The notes beneath the pieces were generated by a model. It had not been told where the DNA came from. It did no database searches and saw only the letters and a list, made by a program, of their open reading frames with translations. This document shows positions 54,728 to 63,384 of a DNA stretch of 64,000 bases, in pieces; position 1 is the stretch's first letter, and every line of letters begins with the position of its first letter. This stretch comes from Williamsia sp. GTDB lineage: Bacteria > Bacteroidota > Bacteroidia > Chitinophagales > Chitinophagaceae. The DNA lies in contig JADCRZ010000015.1 of assembly GCA_015069695.1 (NCBI GenBank), positions 62,001-126,000 on the forward strand, written 5' to 3'. Made by a program: the position numbers and the translations under genes.

Positions 54728-55621
54728 ATGCGCGTATTTTTTACAGGCGGATCAGGAAAAGCAGGAAAGCATGTGGTGCCTTACCTGCTGGGTCAGGGAC
54801 ATAGAGTGATGAACGTAGATCTGGTACCCCTGGATTATCCGGGGGTAGACAACCTGATCGCTGACATAACAGACTCCGGACAAATGTTTAATGCCATGCG
54901 TTCATATGCGGGACTTGATGAGTTAGAGCCCGGCACTGGCGTGCCGCCATTTGATGCAGTCGTCCATTTTGCTGCTGTGCCCCGGATCCTGATCAGACCT
55001 GATAATGAAACGTTTCGTGTCAACACCATGGGCACCTACCATGTGATTGAAGCAGCTGTTAAGCTTGGAATTAAAAAGATTGTCATTGCTTCGTCAGAGA
55101 CCACCTATGGCATTTGTTTTTCGGATGGCAAAACCGACCCGCACAGCCTGCCTTTGGAGGAGGATTATGATGTAGATCCCATGGATAGCTATGGATTATC
55201 AAAGGTTGTAAATGAGAAAACGGCCCGCAGCTTCCAGCGGCGCTCCGGCTTTGATATCTACGCGCTCCGTATCGGCAATGTGATTGAGCCACACGAATAT
55301 GCTGAACTGTTTCCGCATTATTTTAAACACCCTGAAGTGCGCCGCAGAAACGCGTTCTGCTATATCGATGCGCGCGACCTGGGACAAATTGTGGATTTGT
55401 GTCTGAAAAAAGACGGACTGGGTTACCAGGTCTTCAATGCGGGGAATGACCACAACGGCGCAATTATCCCCAACAGGGAGCTGGCTGAACGGTTTTTTCC
55501 CGGTGTGCCAATCACCCGTGAGTTGGAGGAATGGGAAGCCCTGTTTTCCAATCGCAAAATCAGGGACGTGTTGGGGTTCAGAGAACAACATAACTGGCGG
55601 AAATACGTGAAGGCGGAATAA
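54728..55621 (+). CDS. NAD(P)-dependent epimerase/dehydratase (extended SDR)
   Basis: 297 residues. Rossmann start MRVFFTGGSGKAGKHV with the TGxxGxxG cofactor motif, VVHFAAVPRI (about 78), SSETTYG with catalytic Ser/Thr, and the YGLSK Tyr-Lys pair (about 160-164). The C-terminal region (FNAGNDHNGAIIPNRELAERFFPGVPI) is the substrate part of sugar-nucleotide epimerase-like proteins. Similar to GalE/Rff-type or dTDP-sugar modifying enzymes; substrate unknown. Preceded by an AT-rich stretch with no clear promoter boxes. Converges on the MFS gene. Confidence 0.88.
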   Translation: MRVFFTGGSGKAGKHVVPYLLGQGHRVMNVDLVPLDYPGVDNLIADITDSGQMFNAMRSYAGLDELEPGTGVPPFDAVVHFAAVPRILIRPDNETFRVNTMGTYHVIEAAVKLGIKKIVIASSETTYGICFSDGKTDPHSLPLEEDYDVDPMDSYGLSKVVNEKTARSFQRRSGFDIYALRIGNVIEPHEYAELFPHYFKHPEVRRRNAFCYIDARDLGQIVDLCLKKDGLGYQVFNAGNDHNGAIIPNRELAERFFPGVPITRELEEWEALFSNRKIRDVLGFREQHNWRKYVKAE

Positions 55622-55687
55622 GTAGCTGTTTGGTATGGAAGGTTCTCCTCAGGCGGACGGTTCAAAAGAATTTATTTTCTATAAACT

Positions 55688-55704
55688 CTCCCCTCTTAAG
55701 GGAG
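55688..55704. terminator. Weak hairpin between converging epimerase and MFS genes
   Basis: CTCCC / GGGAG stem of 5 bp with a 7-nt loop (CTCTTAA) in an A/T-rich setting; candidate bidirectional terminator, weak. Confidence 0.3.
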
Positions 55705-55711
55705 TTCCAAT

Positions 55712-57136
55712 TTACTCAGCAGCTAACTGGAGTTCCGGAGATTCTCTCGAGGCGGTCTTCTTGCTTCCAGCTGGTAAGAGGTACAACATCAGACTTACAA
55801 GGGCTACGCAGACAAGGATCGCTATGATCCCTGCTTTGTAGGCAACCTGCCAACCTTGATGGGAGAAGTAAAAGAAAATGCCTCCGATGATGCTCACACC
55901 CAATGCGGATGCTGTTTGCTGAAACGTTGAATACACCCCGGCCGCACCACCGGCATGTTCAACCGGAACACTTTTCAGGGCAACGGTTAACAGGGAAGGC
56001 AGCACCATTCCATTGCCCAATCCCCATGCTCCCATCAAGGCTATGATGACCCCTTTGTTTGCGCCGGGTACAAGATATTGTATCTGTAGAATGAAGGTAA
56101 TAAACATACAGGCCGCACCTGCCTGTAACACCCGTTTGCCAAACCGCAGCATCAGTTTGGATGCCCACACGGATGACACGACGAACAAGATTCCCGGTAA
56201 AATAAAATACAACCCGCAATCCAACGCAGATAAACCTAAGCCGTTTTGAAGATAGACTGCACTTAAAAGAAGATAAGCTGTATGCAGCATAAAGTGGAAC
56301 AACACAGCAAGAAGACCAATGTTGAAATCTTTGATCTTAAACAAGCGCACATCAACGATTGGGTTCTTGTTACGGGCAAGTTTTTGCTTTTGATCTGATA
56401 TGAAATAGCGAAAGATCCCAAAAGACAAAACCAGTAAAATAAGGGTCCATAAAGGCCAGCCTTTTTCGCGGCCCTCGATCAAGGGCAGAATGAGGCAAAC
56501 CAAAGCCACTGTAAGAACACCTGTACCCCAGTAATCAAATTTGTTATGCAGATTTGGCCTGGTTTCATTTACATAGCGATGGGTCGCCCAGAGTGTTACC
56601 ACGCCTATTGGCACATTGATAAAAAAGATCAGCCGCCAGCCTTCGATCACAAAATGGGAGGCTGATAAATAGCCGCCCAAAACCTGTCCGATCGTAGCAG
56701 CGGATCCCAGTGTGATGCCAAACAAACTGATTGCCTTTGCCCGCTCCCTTGCTTCCGGGAACAGCACCTGGATAAATGCAATGGTTTGGGGTACCATAAA
56801 AGAAGCGCTAAAGCCCTGAATAAATCTTGTGATATTTAATTGCAACGGATTTGTAGACAGGCCGCAAAGAGCCGAAGCAACAGTAAAGGCAAACATGCCC
56901 CAGAAAAAAACTTTCTTCCGGCCATATTGATCCCCTGCACGGCCACCTGTAATAAGAAAAGATGCATAGCCAAGCAAATAGGCAGCTATCACGAGCTGTA
57001 TTTCCGCATCATTTGCATGAACGCCTTTTTGAATGGCAGGTATGGCCACGTTCACAATGAATACGTCGATAACCGATAACAGCGGCGCTGACAAAACGAT
57101 GATCAGCTCCAGCCATTTATTTTTTGTTTGTGTCAT
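55712..57136 (-). CDS. DHA2-family (EmrB/QacA-like) 14-helix MFS drug exporter
   Basis: 474 residues with about 14 membrane helices. MFS motif A is present as GGRAGDQYGRKKVF (about 68-81), the antiporter motif C-like stretch as LFGITLGSAATIGQVLGGYLS (about 140-160), and the DHA2 start APLLSVIDVFIVNVAIPAIQ with the characteristic Asp in helix 1. Uses the proton gradient to export drugs or toxic compounds. Its ATG overlaps the TetR stop by 1 nt (TGATG), so both come from the same operator-controlled promoter. Confidence 0.93.
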   Translation of the reverse strand: MTQTKNKWLELIIVLSAPLLSVIDVFIVNVAIPAIQKGVHANDAEIQLVIAAYLLGYASFLITGGRAGDQYGRKKVFFWGMFAFTVASALCGLSTNPLQLNITRFIQGFSASFMVPQTIAFIQVLFPEARERAKAISLFGITLGSAATIGQVLGGYLSASHFVIEGWRLIFFINVPIGVVTLWATHRYVNETRPNLHNKFDYWGTGVLTVALVCLILPLIEGREKGWPLWTLILLVLSFGIFRYFISDQKQKLARNKNPIVDVRLFKIKDFNIGLLAVLFHFMLHTAYLLLSAVYLQNGLGLSALDCGLYFILPGILFVVSSVWASKLMLRFGKRVLQAGAACMFITFILQIQYLVPGANKGVIIALMGAWGLGNGMVLPSLLTVALKSVPVEHAGGAAGVYSTFQQTASALGVSIIGGIFFYFSHQGWQVAYKAGIIAILVCVALVSLMLYLLPAGSKKTASRESPELQLAAE

Positions 57137-57702
57137 CAGATCAATTTTTGCAGGATCTTTTTTGCGGCCTGAAGATCCTTGTCTTGCTTAAAAACAGAAG
57201 CGGCAGCCACACCGCCTTCCGTCATCAGGTAGATGGTTTCTGTCAGTTCTTTGTCAGTCATCAGTTTCTTGTGGTTCGACTGTGATACGAGTGTTTTGAT
57301 GAGATTTTTCAGCCGCTGCTTTGCCTGCTGGATTTCAGCCAATATGCGCGGGTCGCTCATGCCTGCTTCATTGTTTGCTTTGATAAACGGGCAACCGCCA
57401 AATTCCCGTATATGCTGACGTTGCCCATGGTATTCCAGTATGGCCAGCAGCTTTTTTTTAGGATCTTCCGTCTTGCTGATTTCCTGTTCAATGCGTTCAT
57501 ACCAACGTTGGTGAAAGCGTTGGAGATAGGCTACCATCAAGTCGGTTTTGGATTCAAAGTGTTTGTACAAGGATCCTTTGGCAATATCTGCTTCATCGAT
57601 CACCTGGTTAATGCCTGTGTTGCAATACCCCTGTGTGTAAAAAAGACGTTCAGCCGTATCCAGAATTTTGTCTATGACGATCTGGCCTCTTTGCTTTGTC
57701 AT
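57136..57702 (-). CDS. TetR/AcrR-family repressor of the adjacent MFS exporter
   Basis: 188 residues. N-terminal HTH: ILDTAERLFYTQGYCNTGINQVIDEADIAKGSLYKHFESKTDLMVAYL (about 14-62), a classic TetR recognition helix. The C-terminal ligand/dimer domain (KKLLAILEYHGQRQHIREFGGCPFIKANNEAGMSD) resembles the YxaF/LmrA-type TetR_C group, with a conserved GCPF. First gene of a two-gene unit; a perfect 12-bp inverted repeat overlaps its -33 box, so autoregulation and inducible drug export are likely. Confidence 0.94.
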   Translation of the reverse strand: MTKQRGQIVIDKILDTAERLFYTQGYCNTGINQVIDEADIAKGSLYKHFESKTDLMVAYLQRFHQRWYERIEQEISKTEDPKKKLLAILEYHGQRQHIREFGGCPFIKANNEAGMSDPRILAEIQQAKQRLKNLIKTLVSQSNHKKLMTDKELTETIYLMTEGGVAAASVFKQDKDLQAAKKILQKLI

Positions 57703-57706
57703 GGAG

Positions 57707-57738
57707 CAAAACTAGGTCTTAAAAATTAAATAGACAAA
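57707..57738 (-). promoter_or_regulatory. Promoter of the tetR-MFS operon
   Basis: Minus strand: TTTG (plus 57735-57738), 20 nt, TAGTTTTG (plus 57707-57714), a perfect Bacteroidota promoter. The -7 box ends only 4 nt before the ATG, so the mRNA should be leaderless or nearly so. Confidence 0.65.
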
Positions 57739-57752
57739 TCTGTCTATTTAAT
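57725..57752. promoter_or_regulatory. TetR operator
   Basis: Perfect 12-bp inverted repeat ATTAAATAGACA / TGTCTATTTAAT with 4-nt centre AATC. It overlaps the -33 element of the tetR promoter, so bound repressor would block polymerase. Confidence 0.7.
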
Positions 57753-57890
57753 TTTGTTTTCAATATCAAAGGACATGCATTATTTGAAAGCCAACCGGTG
57801 GCAGTAGTAAATCTGGAAGATTTGTTTGATCAAGTTTGAAAGGAAGGGCTTCTTCAAAGCTGACCTGGCATCCGTGTATCCTATCTGTCA

Positions 57891-59033
57891 TTATCTTTTC
57901 CATCTTGATTTGACATATTCATAGGCTTTGATTTCATCTGCACTCCGGGGTTTTGCCCTGGCCAGGTATTTGGTGAAATACTGATTGGCTGCCTTTGAAT
58001 TTTTGAGCCGTGTGTCGCAGATGATACCAGCTTTGTAATTCATCAGTGGATCTTTAAACAGATAAAATGCAGTGTCATAATACGAAACAGCCTTTTTGTA
58101 TTGTCTGATCGCTTCGTAGTTCTGTCCAAGATTGTAATAATACATCTCACTGTTTGGTGATTTTGCCATGTTCAGGCATATTTCAAGCAATTCATTGCTC
58201 TTGATATAATTTTTCATCCGGGCATAAGCCATCGCTTCATAGTAGTATACTGCTTCAGCGTTAAGATCGTTTGATGCCATCCACTCACAAACACGGATGC
58301 AATCCTGGTATCTCTTAAGGTTATAATAAGATATAATTAGCTGTGTGAGCGGCTTCACAGAAAGATCTTCCAGCTGCAGGAGTTTCTCACCCGGAATGAG
58401 CACGTCTGCGTAGTTGTTGGCTTCATAGGCTGATTTCACGCGCATTTTCAGGTAAGGAATGCTTAGGGAGTCTTTCAACAGGCCGGCCCCGAGAATGCTG
58501 TCTGCTCTTTTGAATTGTTTTTTTTCAATCAGCATATCGGCAAGGCTGAGGGCATTTTTAGCGTCGCCGGAACCTATCAGGTAGGCATGGTTGTAGTACA
58601 GATAAGCCGAATCTTTTTTATTTTTTCTTCTCAGCAGATCGGCCATCTGCCTGTAGTATGCTGCTTTACCGGGTTGCAGGCTGATCAGCCGGAATCCAAA
58701 TTGCTGGGCTGTATTTGGGTGTAAATTTTCATTCATGATGAACAGGTACTGGTTCGCTGTGATATTTGTACTATCGATCAAAAACAGCCTATGGTAAAAA
58801 TTTTCAGCAGTCTTGTAATCCTCAGTCATGAAATACGCGTAACCCAAAAATCCAAGCCTTTGAAGATTGGAGGAATCACTGCTTAAGTCAGCTGACAGGT
58901 AACTGATCGCTTCATCAAACTGTTGATCCTGAAAAAGATCCAGTACTTTATTCCTGTCTATAGCTACACGTTGTGCATGTAAGGAAGACAGGCAGCACAA
59001 GGCCGTTAAAAGGGCAAACAAAGTCCTTCTCAT
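57891..59033 (-). CDS. Exported tetratricopeptide-repeat protein
   Basis: 380 residues. Signal peptide MRRTLFALLTALCCLSSLHAQ. About eight degenerate TPR-like helix pairs follow: RLGFLGYAYFMTEDYKTAENFYHRLFLID, YYRQMADLLRRKNKKDSAYLYYNHAYLIG, MYYYNLGQNYEAIRQYKKAVSYYDTAFYLF. Probably a periplasmic scaffold; no catalytic domain. Stands alone on the minus strand, downstream of the divergent DUF1579 gene. Resembles hypothetical TPR proteins common in Chitinophagaceae; function unknown. Confidence 0.82.
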   Translation of the reverse strand: MRRTLFALLTALCCLSSLHAQRVAIDRNKVLDLFQDQQFDEAISYLSADLSSDSSNLQRLGFLGYAYFMTEDYKTAENFYHRLFLIDSTNITANQYLFIMNENLHPNTAQQFGFRLISLQPGKAAYYRQMADLLRRKNKKDSAYLYYNHAYLIGSGDAKNALSLADMLIEKKQFKRADSILGAGLLKDSLSIPYLKMRVKSAYEANNYADVLIPGEKLLQLEDLSVKPLTQLIISYYNLKRYQDCIRVCEWMASNDLNAEAVYYYEAMAYARMKNYIKSNELLEICLNMAKSPNSEMYYYNLGQNYEAIRQYKKAVSYYDTAFYLFKDPLMNYKAGIICDTRLKNSKAANQYFTKYLARAKPRSADEIKAYEYVKSRWKR

Positions 59034-59321
59034 GTTATGGATGTTTCATATAAAGTAACAACTATAAATTTAGTTATAAAAATAATTGTTTATTTTATCT
59101 GCCAGGCATCGGCATCTTGTTATAATCATTCACGCTGAATCAAATCGACCAGCTTGCTTTCTACTTTAAGAGTAAATTATTTGCGTAAGCTATAGCGGGT
59201 TTGGGGGGAATTCCGGTAATTCAGGAGATGTATCCGGCTCAAAAGAAGACTCGTCCTTCGTTAACCTTTTCCTAGTGATAAAGTGGGTTATTTTGTATAT
59301 TAGCTATCTAAACCCCTCAAC

Positions 59322-59972
59322 ATGAAACGCATTCTTATCCCTCTCTGCGCAGCTTCCATCTTATTTGCCTGCAACAACAATGCAAACAACACGGCTGGCA
59401 ATCCGTCAGATTCAACAGCTGCAAAGCAGGCAGGCAATGCAGAGGATGATTGGATACCTGTGGATTCAGCTACAGCTATGAAAACAATGATGGAGGCTGG
59501 TACTCCCGGCAAAGAGCAGGCTATGCTGGCCAAAGCGAATGGGTCGTGGAAAGCAGAGACCACCATGTGGATGTCTCCTGATGCACCACCCACGAAAGCT
59601 ACAGGTATGGTAACCAATAAAATGATCATGGGAGGCCGCTATCAACAGATGACCTTTAAGGGCAATATGATGGGAGCACCTTTTGAAGGTATCAGCACAA
59701 CTGGCTACGACATGGCAAGGAAGGTATGGACGAGCAGCTGGATAGACAATATGAGCACCGGCATCATAAACATGGATGGCAGCTGGGATGAAGCAACAAA
59801 GACGGTCACTTACACAGGCAAAATGCTTTGTCCTGCCAATGGCAAGATGTGCGACATGAAGCAAGTGATGAAAATAGTGGATGATAACACACAATTGATG
59901 GAAATGTATGGTCCTGACATGAAAACCGGCAAGCAGTTCAAGAACATGGAGATGAAGCTAACCAAGAATTGA
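59322..59972 (+). CDS. DUF1579 lipoprotein
   Basis: 216 residues. Lipobox LFAC followed by NNNANN, a low-complexity linker, then the DUF1579 domain from GSWKAETTMWMSPDAPPTKATGMVTNKMIMGGRYQQMTFKGN, with FEGISTTGYDMARKVWTSSWIDNMSTG and TVTYTGKML. Methionine-rich in the mature part. DUF1579 proteins are secreted or lipid-anchored with unknown function. Converges on the next gene, 10 bp apart. Confidence 0.88.
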   Translation: MKRILIPLCAASILFACNNNANNTAGNPSDSTAAKQAGNAEDDWIPVDSATAMKTMMEAGTPGKEQAMLAKANGSWKAETTMWMSPDAPPTKATGMVTNKMIMGGRYQQMTFKGNMMGAPFEGISTTGYDMARKVWTSSWIDNMSTGIINMDGSWDEATKTVTYTGKMLCPANGKMCDMKQVMKIVDDNTQLMEMYGPDMKTGKQFKNMEMKLTKN

Positions 59973-59982
59973 TGCATTTTCG

Positions 59983-60471
59983 TCAGGGAGTAAAGATCGG
60001 TTTGCAGTCATTTTCAAACCACGCAACGAGTTGCCTTTTAACGAACACATCGATCCATGTTACAATTGCTGGAAGTGCAACCAGGTAGATGATGGCAAAC
60101 AAATTGTTTTTCCATGCTTCGTTTTTCAAGAGTTGTCCTGCCATAGAAAGCATTATAACAGCATACAGTACATAAACAAGGGGATTCGTCTTGGTAAAGA
60201 TGACAATACTTGATTTTTCACCTTCTTTAATGATCCTGGTGATAAGCTTTGTAGAGAATACTTCATGAGCAAAATGGTATCGATGGGGTAAGAACTTACC
60301 TGTAAAAGTAAATTCAACAGGATTCACACAGATAAAATGACCCATCAAAGAATAAGCGGGATCATCAAACTGGGGGAGTATGATTTCATTCAAGTGTGAG
60401 TATATCTCATCCATTGATTTGTTAACAACATATTTCTTTGTGATGTTAATGGATAAATTCACTGATCGCAA
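59983..60471 (-). CDS. Hypothetical membrane protein with two helices
   Basis: 162 residues. Soluble N-terminal part (KSMDEIYSHLNEIILPQFDDPAYSLMGHFICVNPVEFTFTGKFLPHRY) then two helices, LVYVLYAVIMLSMAGQLL and LFAIIYLVALPAIVTWIDVFV, with a short cytosolic tail. The frame opens with TTG at 60471, and GTG 60462 is also possible; no ATG precedes the conserved-looking part. A TAGTTTTG -7 box on the minus strand lies at 60492-60499. I do not recognise the family. Confidence 0.65.
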   Translation of the reverse strand: MRSVNLSINITKKYVVNKSMDEIYSHLNEIILPQFDDPAYSLMGHFICVNPVEFTFTGKFLPHRYHFAHEVFSTKLITRIIKEGEKSSIVIFTKTNPLVYVLYAVIMLSMAGQLLKNEAWKNNLFAIIYLVALPAIVTWIDVFVKRQLVAWFENDCKPIFTP

Positions 60472-60491
60472 TTGGTGTTTCCGTTAGTCAT

Positions 60492-60499
60492 CAAAACTA
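60492..60499 (-). promoter_or_regulatory. -7 promoter element before the two-helix membrane protein
   Basis: TAGTTTTG on the minus strand is a perfect TAnnTTTG, 20 nt before the TTG start. No TTG at the -33 distance. Confidence 0.4.
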
Positions 60500-60668
60500 T
60501 ATCAACAGAGGATAATTTGTTCAGATAAATGCGGGCATGCAAGTTAAGCTGGAGATTCCATGCAAATAAGAAGGAAAGCATACTTACATGAAGGTAGGAT
60601 AATTCAATCAGGCTTTTGCAACGAAAATGTCAAGTGATGTGTCATTAGTCTGAATTCAATGTATTTTT

Positions 60669-61067
60669 ATGAGGCAAGTGCTTATCGTGTTATTATCCGC
60701 TCTGGTACTGCTTTGTTGCAGGAAGCAAGTAGCTGACGATGCAAATATTTATAGATCATGGCAATGGGTAAATTCCGTTGGAGGATTTACAGGGCAAGAT
60801 GTGATAAAGCCTGCTTCTAACACCGTGGTAACGTTAACTTTTTGGCCAAATATGACTTATACCGCAGCATTAAACGGACAGATTGCTTTTCGCGGTACTT
60901 TTCATATCGCTACACCCGGATCGCAAAAAATCCTCCTTTTAGATAATTACACTCCAATAAACAGATTATATATGGTTGGTATCGGCGAATCAATTTCAAT
61001 CAGTAACAATGAGTTGCATTTAACCGATTACCAAGTGTCGGAGCCATACACGCATAAGTTTAAATGA
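60669..61067 (+). CDS. Small lipoprotein of unknown function
   Basis: 132 residues. Signal peptide MRQVLIVLLSALVLLCC with lipobox LLCC, mature start RKQVADD. Beta-rich mature part (YRSWQWVNSVGGFTG, VVTLTFWPNMTYTAALNGQIAFRGTFHIATPGSQKILLLDN, SISISNNELHLTDYQ) resembling lipocalin-like META/DUF folds of Bacteroidota lipoproteins, but not enough to name. Single gene. Confidence 0.72.
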   Translation: MRQVLIVLLSALVLLCCRKQVADDANIYRSWQWVNSVGGFTGQDVIKPASNTVVTLTFWPNMTYTAALNGQIAFRGTFHIATPGSQKILLLDNYTPINRLYMVGIGESISISNNELHLTDYQVSEPYTHKFK

Positions 61068-61160
61068 GGAATGAAGGCCAAACTCAAATGCCTTCTGCTC
61101 CTATATATTCTGGATAACCCGGCAAAACAGGATCTTCGTCAATTTTGGTGTACAAAGCAA

Positions 61161-61194
61161 AAAAGCCCGCAAATACTGCTATTTACAGGCTTTT
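61161..61194 (-). terminator. Terminator of the tRNA-Pro transcript
   Basis: Stem AAAAGCC / GGCTTTT with an inner AAATA / TATTT stem and CTGC loop. On the minus strand it is followed by TTTTTTGC, a U-run typical of rho-independent termination, 25 bp after the tRNA 3' end. Confidence 0.65.
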
Positions 61195-61218
61195 AGCTCG
61201 TTTTGATGATCGGAGTAG

Positions 61219-61292
61219 TCGGGATGACTGGATTCGAACCAGCGGCCTCTTCGTCCCGAACGAAGCGCGCTACCGGGCTGCGCTACATCCCG
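61219..61292 (-). tRNA. tRNA-Pro (anticodon CGG)
   Basis: 74 nt. Acceptor stem CGGGATG / CATCCCG with A discriminator, D-arm GCGCAGCCCGGTAGCGC, anticodon stem CTTCG / CGAAG around loop TTCGGGA (anticodon CGG, reads CCG), and T-arm with GGTTCGAATCC. The CCA end is not encoded. Minus strand; a small membrane-protein frame lies upstream on the same strand. Confidence 0.95.
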
Positions 61293-61428
61293 TTCCGGAT
61301 TCGGGAGGCACAAAATTAAGGCTTAGTTGGTTGCGGGAAAACAATCTGGGAAGAATTTTCTTGGGGAAGATCCGGATGGCTGCTCTGAAAGGGGGCCGAA
61401 CAGAAATGAGGCCCAAACAGGCGCGTCC

Positions 61429-61659
61429 TTACTTCTTCTGCTCCGCATACTTGCCTTCTTGCTGTACGGCCAGACTGCCATTCAGGAAGAGGGAAGAGCC
61501 GGACTTGTTGTGCATCGACTGGGAACTTCTGCGGATCACAATACAGCAGAACAAGATATACAGGATCACAATCACCGGCGTAACTCTTTTGATCAACCGG
61601 AACATACAATCAACTTGCGGGCCTTCTTTCCACATATCAGGCAGTTTTTGGGTAAACAA
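61429..61659 (-). CDS. Small single-helix membrane protein upstream of tRNA-Pro
   Basis: Up to 76 residues. One strong membrane helix RVTPVIVILYILFCCIVIRR, followed by a hydrophilic tail (SSQSMHNKSGSSLFLNGSLAVQQEGKYAEQKK). Codon choice in this frame is that of a real gene. The start is unclear: ATG at 61659, 61635 or 61605, the last just before the basic MFRLIKRV that leads into the helix. Family not recognised. Confidence 0.5.
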   Translation of the reverse strand: MFTQKLPDMWKEGPQVDCMFRLIKRVTPVIVILYILFCCIVIRRSSQSMHNKSGSSLFLNGSLAVQQEGKYAEQKK

Positions 61660-61928
61660 ATAGGAGACAATGCTTTAGCGTTCCTGTCTCCAACAAGCTC
61701 CAAAAATATTTAGCATGCACCTGATTCTTTTTGATAAAAATCAAATAGCACACAGCAAAGAAATGGCTAAAATTATAGTCAGGTTCCATGGAGCGTATAA
61801 TGATATTGGTTATCTTCATACAGATTGCATGGAGACTTGTTATCGGGTAAGTGATCAGGCAGGAAAATAAGTTGGCTTACTTACCTACGCTTACTTCCGG
61901 AAACCAGCGAACTATTCAATCCATCCGT

Positions 61929-62492
61929 ATGAACGAGCTTTTGGACTACCTGCACACTATCCACCCGTTGTCGCCCGCGCTGCGGCAGCATTTGCTCAGC
62001 ATCCTGCAGCTAAGGGTTTTAAACAAACGGGATTATCTGCTAAAGACCGGACAGGTAAACAACAGGATCTACTTTATCGAAAGGGGCATGGTGCGCTGCT
62101 TCTACGTCAAATACGACAAGGAAATATGTTCCTGGTTTATGAAAGAAGGAGATGTGATTATTTCTGTGGAAAGCTTTTTTACGCAACGGCCCAGCTACGA
62201 AAGCATCCAGGCCTTGGAAGATTGCGTGCTGCATTCCATCCGCTATGATGAACTCCAGTATATCTTCCAGCATTTTCCGGAATTCAACTTCATCGGACGT
62301 GTGCTCACTGAAAAATACTATACCTTAAGCGAACAGCGCCTGTACTCACTGCGCATGGAAAGAGCTTTTGAACGATACAATTACTTGCTGAACTACTACC
62401 CTGAACTGGTGCAAAGAGTTCCTTCTACCTATATCGCTTCTTACCTCGGCATCACCCTGGAAACCCTCAGCCGCATCAAACACGTACGCTAA
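61929..62492 (+). CDS. Crp/Fnr-family transcriptional regulator
   Basis: 187 residues from ATG 61929; the open frame begins earlier at GTG 61851, but the conserved part starts MNELLDYLHTIHPLS. Cyclic-nucleotide-binding barrel (YLLKTGQVNNRIYFIERGMVRCFYVKYDKEICSWFMKEGDVIISVESFF) without the Arg-Ser pair of true cAMP sensors, so the ligand is probably different or absent. The C-terminal helix-turn-helix is VPSTYIASYLGITLETLSRIK. Such short regulators are frequent in Bacteroidota. Target unknown. Confidence 0.9.
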   Translation: MNELLDYLHTIHPLSPALRQHLLSILQLRVLNKRDYLLKTGQVNNRIYFIERGMVRCFYVKYDKEICSWFMKEGDVIISVESFFTQRPSYESIQALEDCVLHSIRYDELQYIFQHFPEFNFIGRVLTEKYYTLSEQRLYSLRMERAFERYNYLLNYYPELVQRVPSTYIASYLGITLETLSRIKHVR

Positions 62493-62527
62493 AGATTGTG
62501 CCCTATCTTCCATGCAGCTGTGCTATC

Positions 62528-62656
62528 ATGAATAGGTTGAAACCCCGCCAGCATGTGATTAAAGAAATCAGAGCCGAACAACAGCAAGCCAAAATGATCT
62601 TATCCTATTTGAAGGGCAGGGGTGGTGAGTTAAGAACTGTAGTGCATGAAACATAG
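62528..62656 (+). CDS. Possible 42-residue small ORF after the Crp/Fnr gene
   Basis: ATG 62528 to TAG 62656. Encodes a basic helical peptide, MNRLKPRQHVIKEIRAEQQ, continuing with KMILSYLKGRGG. 36 bp after the regulator on the same strand. Too short to judge by composition; may be chance. Confidence 0.25.
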   Translation: MNRLKPRQHVIKEIRAEQQQAKMILSYLKGRGGELRTVVHET

Positions 62657-62682
62657 GTACTGATTGGCAACCTAAACCTGTC

Positions 62683-63216
62683 TCACTCCTTCCCCGAAGA
62701 AGCCTCCTGCGCCTTCAGATATCGCAGGCCCAGCCAGCTGTTTTTGACTGGTATCATCCATTCTTCTTCCAGCTCTTTTTTTGTGCTCACCAGGTTGTTG
62801 AAGTAAATGGTATCTGCGTCTATAAAATGATTTTGGATTGCATAGGGAAGCTGTGAAAGCGGTAACATCTGCAGCTTGTCCTTTACGATAAAAGCCAGCA
62901 GCTGCCGGTCCAACAAGTTTACGTTGAATTGCTGTTCGATTTGTTTCACCAGTCTCACTGAACTGTCGGTACTGCACCCGCTTACGCCTGCAGCAGACTC
63001 ATCGGCCATGAGCACGATGAATTGTCCGAAGAACAAATTCGCATAGGCTTTTACCTTGTCTCCATGGCTAAGCCACTGCTCACTAAAACTATTCAACATG
63101 TCTTCTATCTGCAACGCTTCCGATAAGTTGAAGAGGCGGTTGCTCTGGTAAATCCATACTCTTGAATCCGCGTTGAAATCGGATGGCAACAAGTTGTGAT
63201 AGCTAAAATTCTGCAT
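62683..63216 (-). CDS. Hypothetical cytosolic protein conserved in Bacteroidota
   Basis: 177 residues without a signal peptide. Core SRVWIYQSNRLFNLSEALQIEDMLNSFSEQWLSHGDKVKAYANLFFGQFIVLMADESAAGVSGCSTDSSVRLVKQIEQQFNVNLLDRQ. In databases such proteins are often mislabelled 'ABC transporter ATPase', though no Walker motifs are present. The 'GCSTDSSV' turn and 'DRQLLAFI' segment are typical. Function unknown. A -7 box TACCTTTG lies 5 nt before the ATG. Confidence 0.75.
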   Translation of the reverse strand: MQNFSYHNLLPSDFNADSRVWIYQSNRLFNLSEALQIEDMLNSFSEQWLSHGDKVKAYANLFFGQFIVLMADESAAGVSGCSTDSSVRLVKQIEQQFNVNLLDRQLLAFIVKDKLQMLPLSQLPYAIQNHFIDADTIYFNNLVSTKKELEEEWMIPVKNSWLGLRYLKAQEASSGKE

Positions 63217-63221
63217 AGTTG

Positions 63222-63229
63222 CAAAGGTA
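63222..63229 (-). promoter_or_regulatory. -7 promoter element, likely leaderless transcript
   Basis: TACCTTTG on the minus strand, a perfect TAnnTTTG, 5 nt before the ATG of the hypothetical gene at 63216. Predicted transcription start falls at or just before the start codon. Confidence 0.5.
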
Positions 63230-63384
63230 CAATCGCCTGTTTGCTTTTACCATGGCCTTAACAAATATATTCTGCCTGCTGCGCGTTAGTAGGATGTCTT
63301 AGCGCCTCTTTCCTCCCCAGACTGATTTCCTATATCCTGTGCAAAGCTGTACCTGAAGCGTATTCTATCACTCACTTCTATATT

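Noticed and set aside
61145-61663. 172-codon plus-strand frame
   Set aside because: Runs through the tRNA-Pro gene and its terminator.
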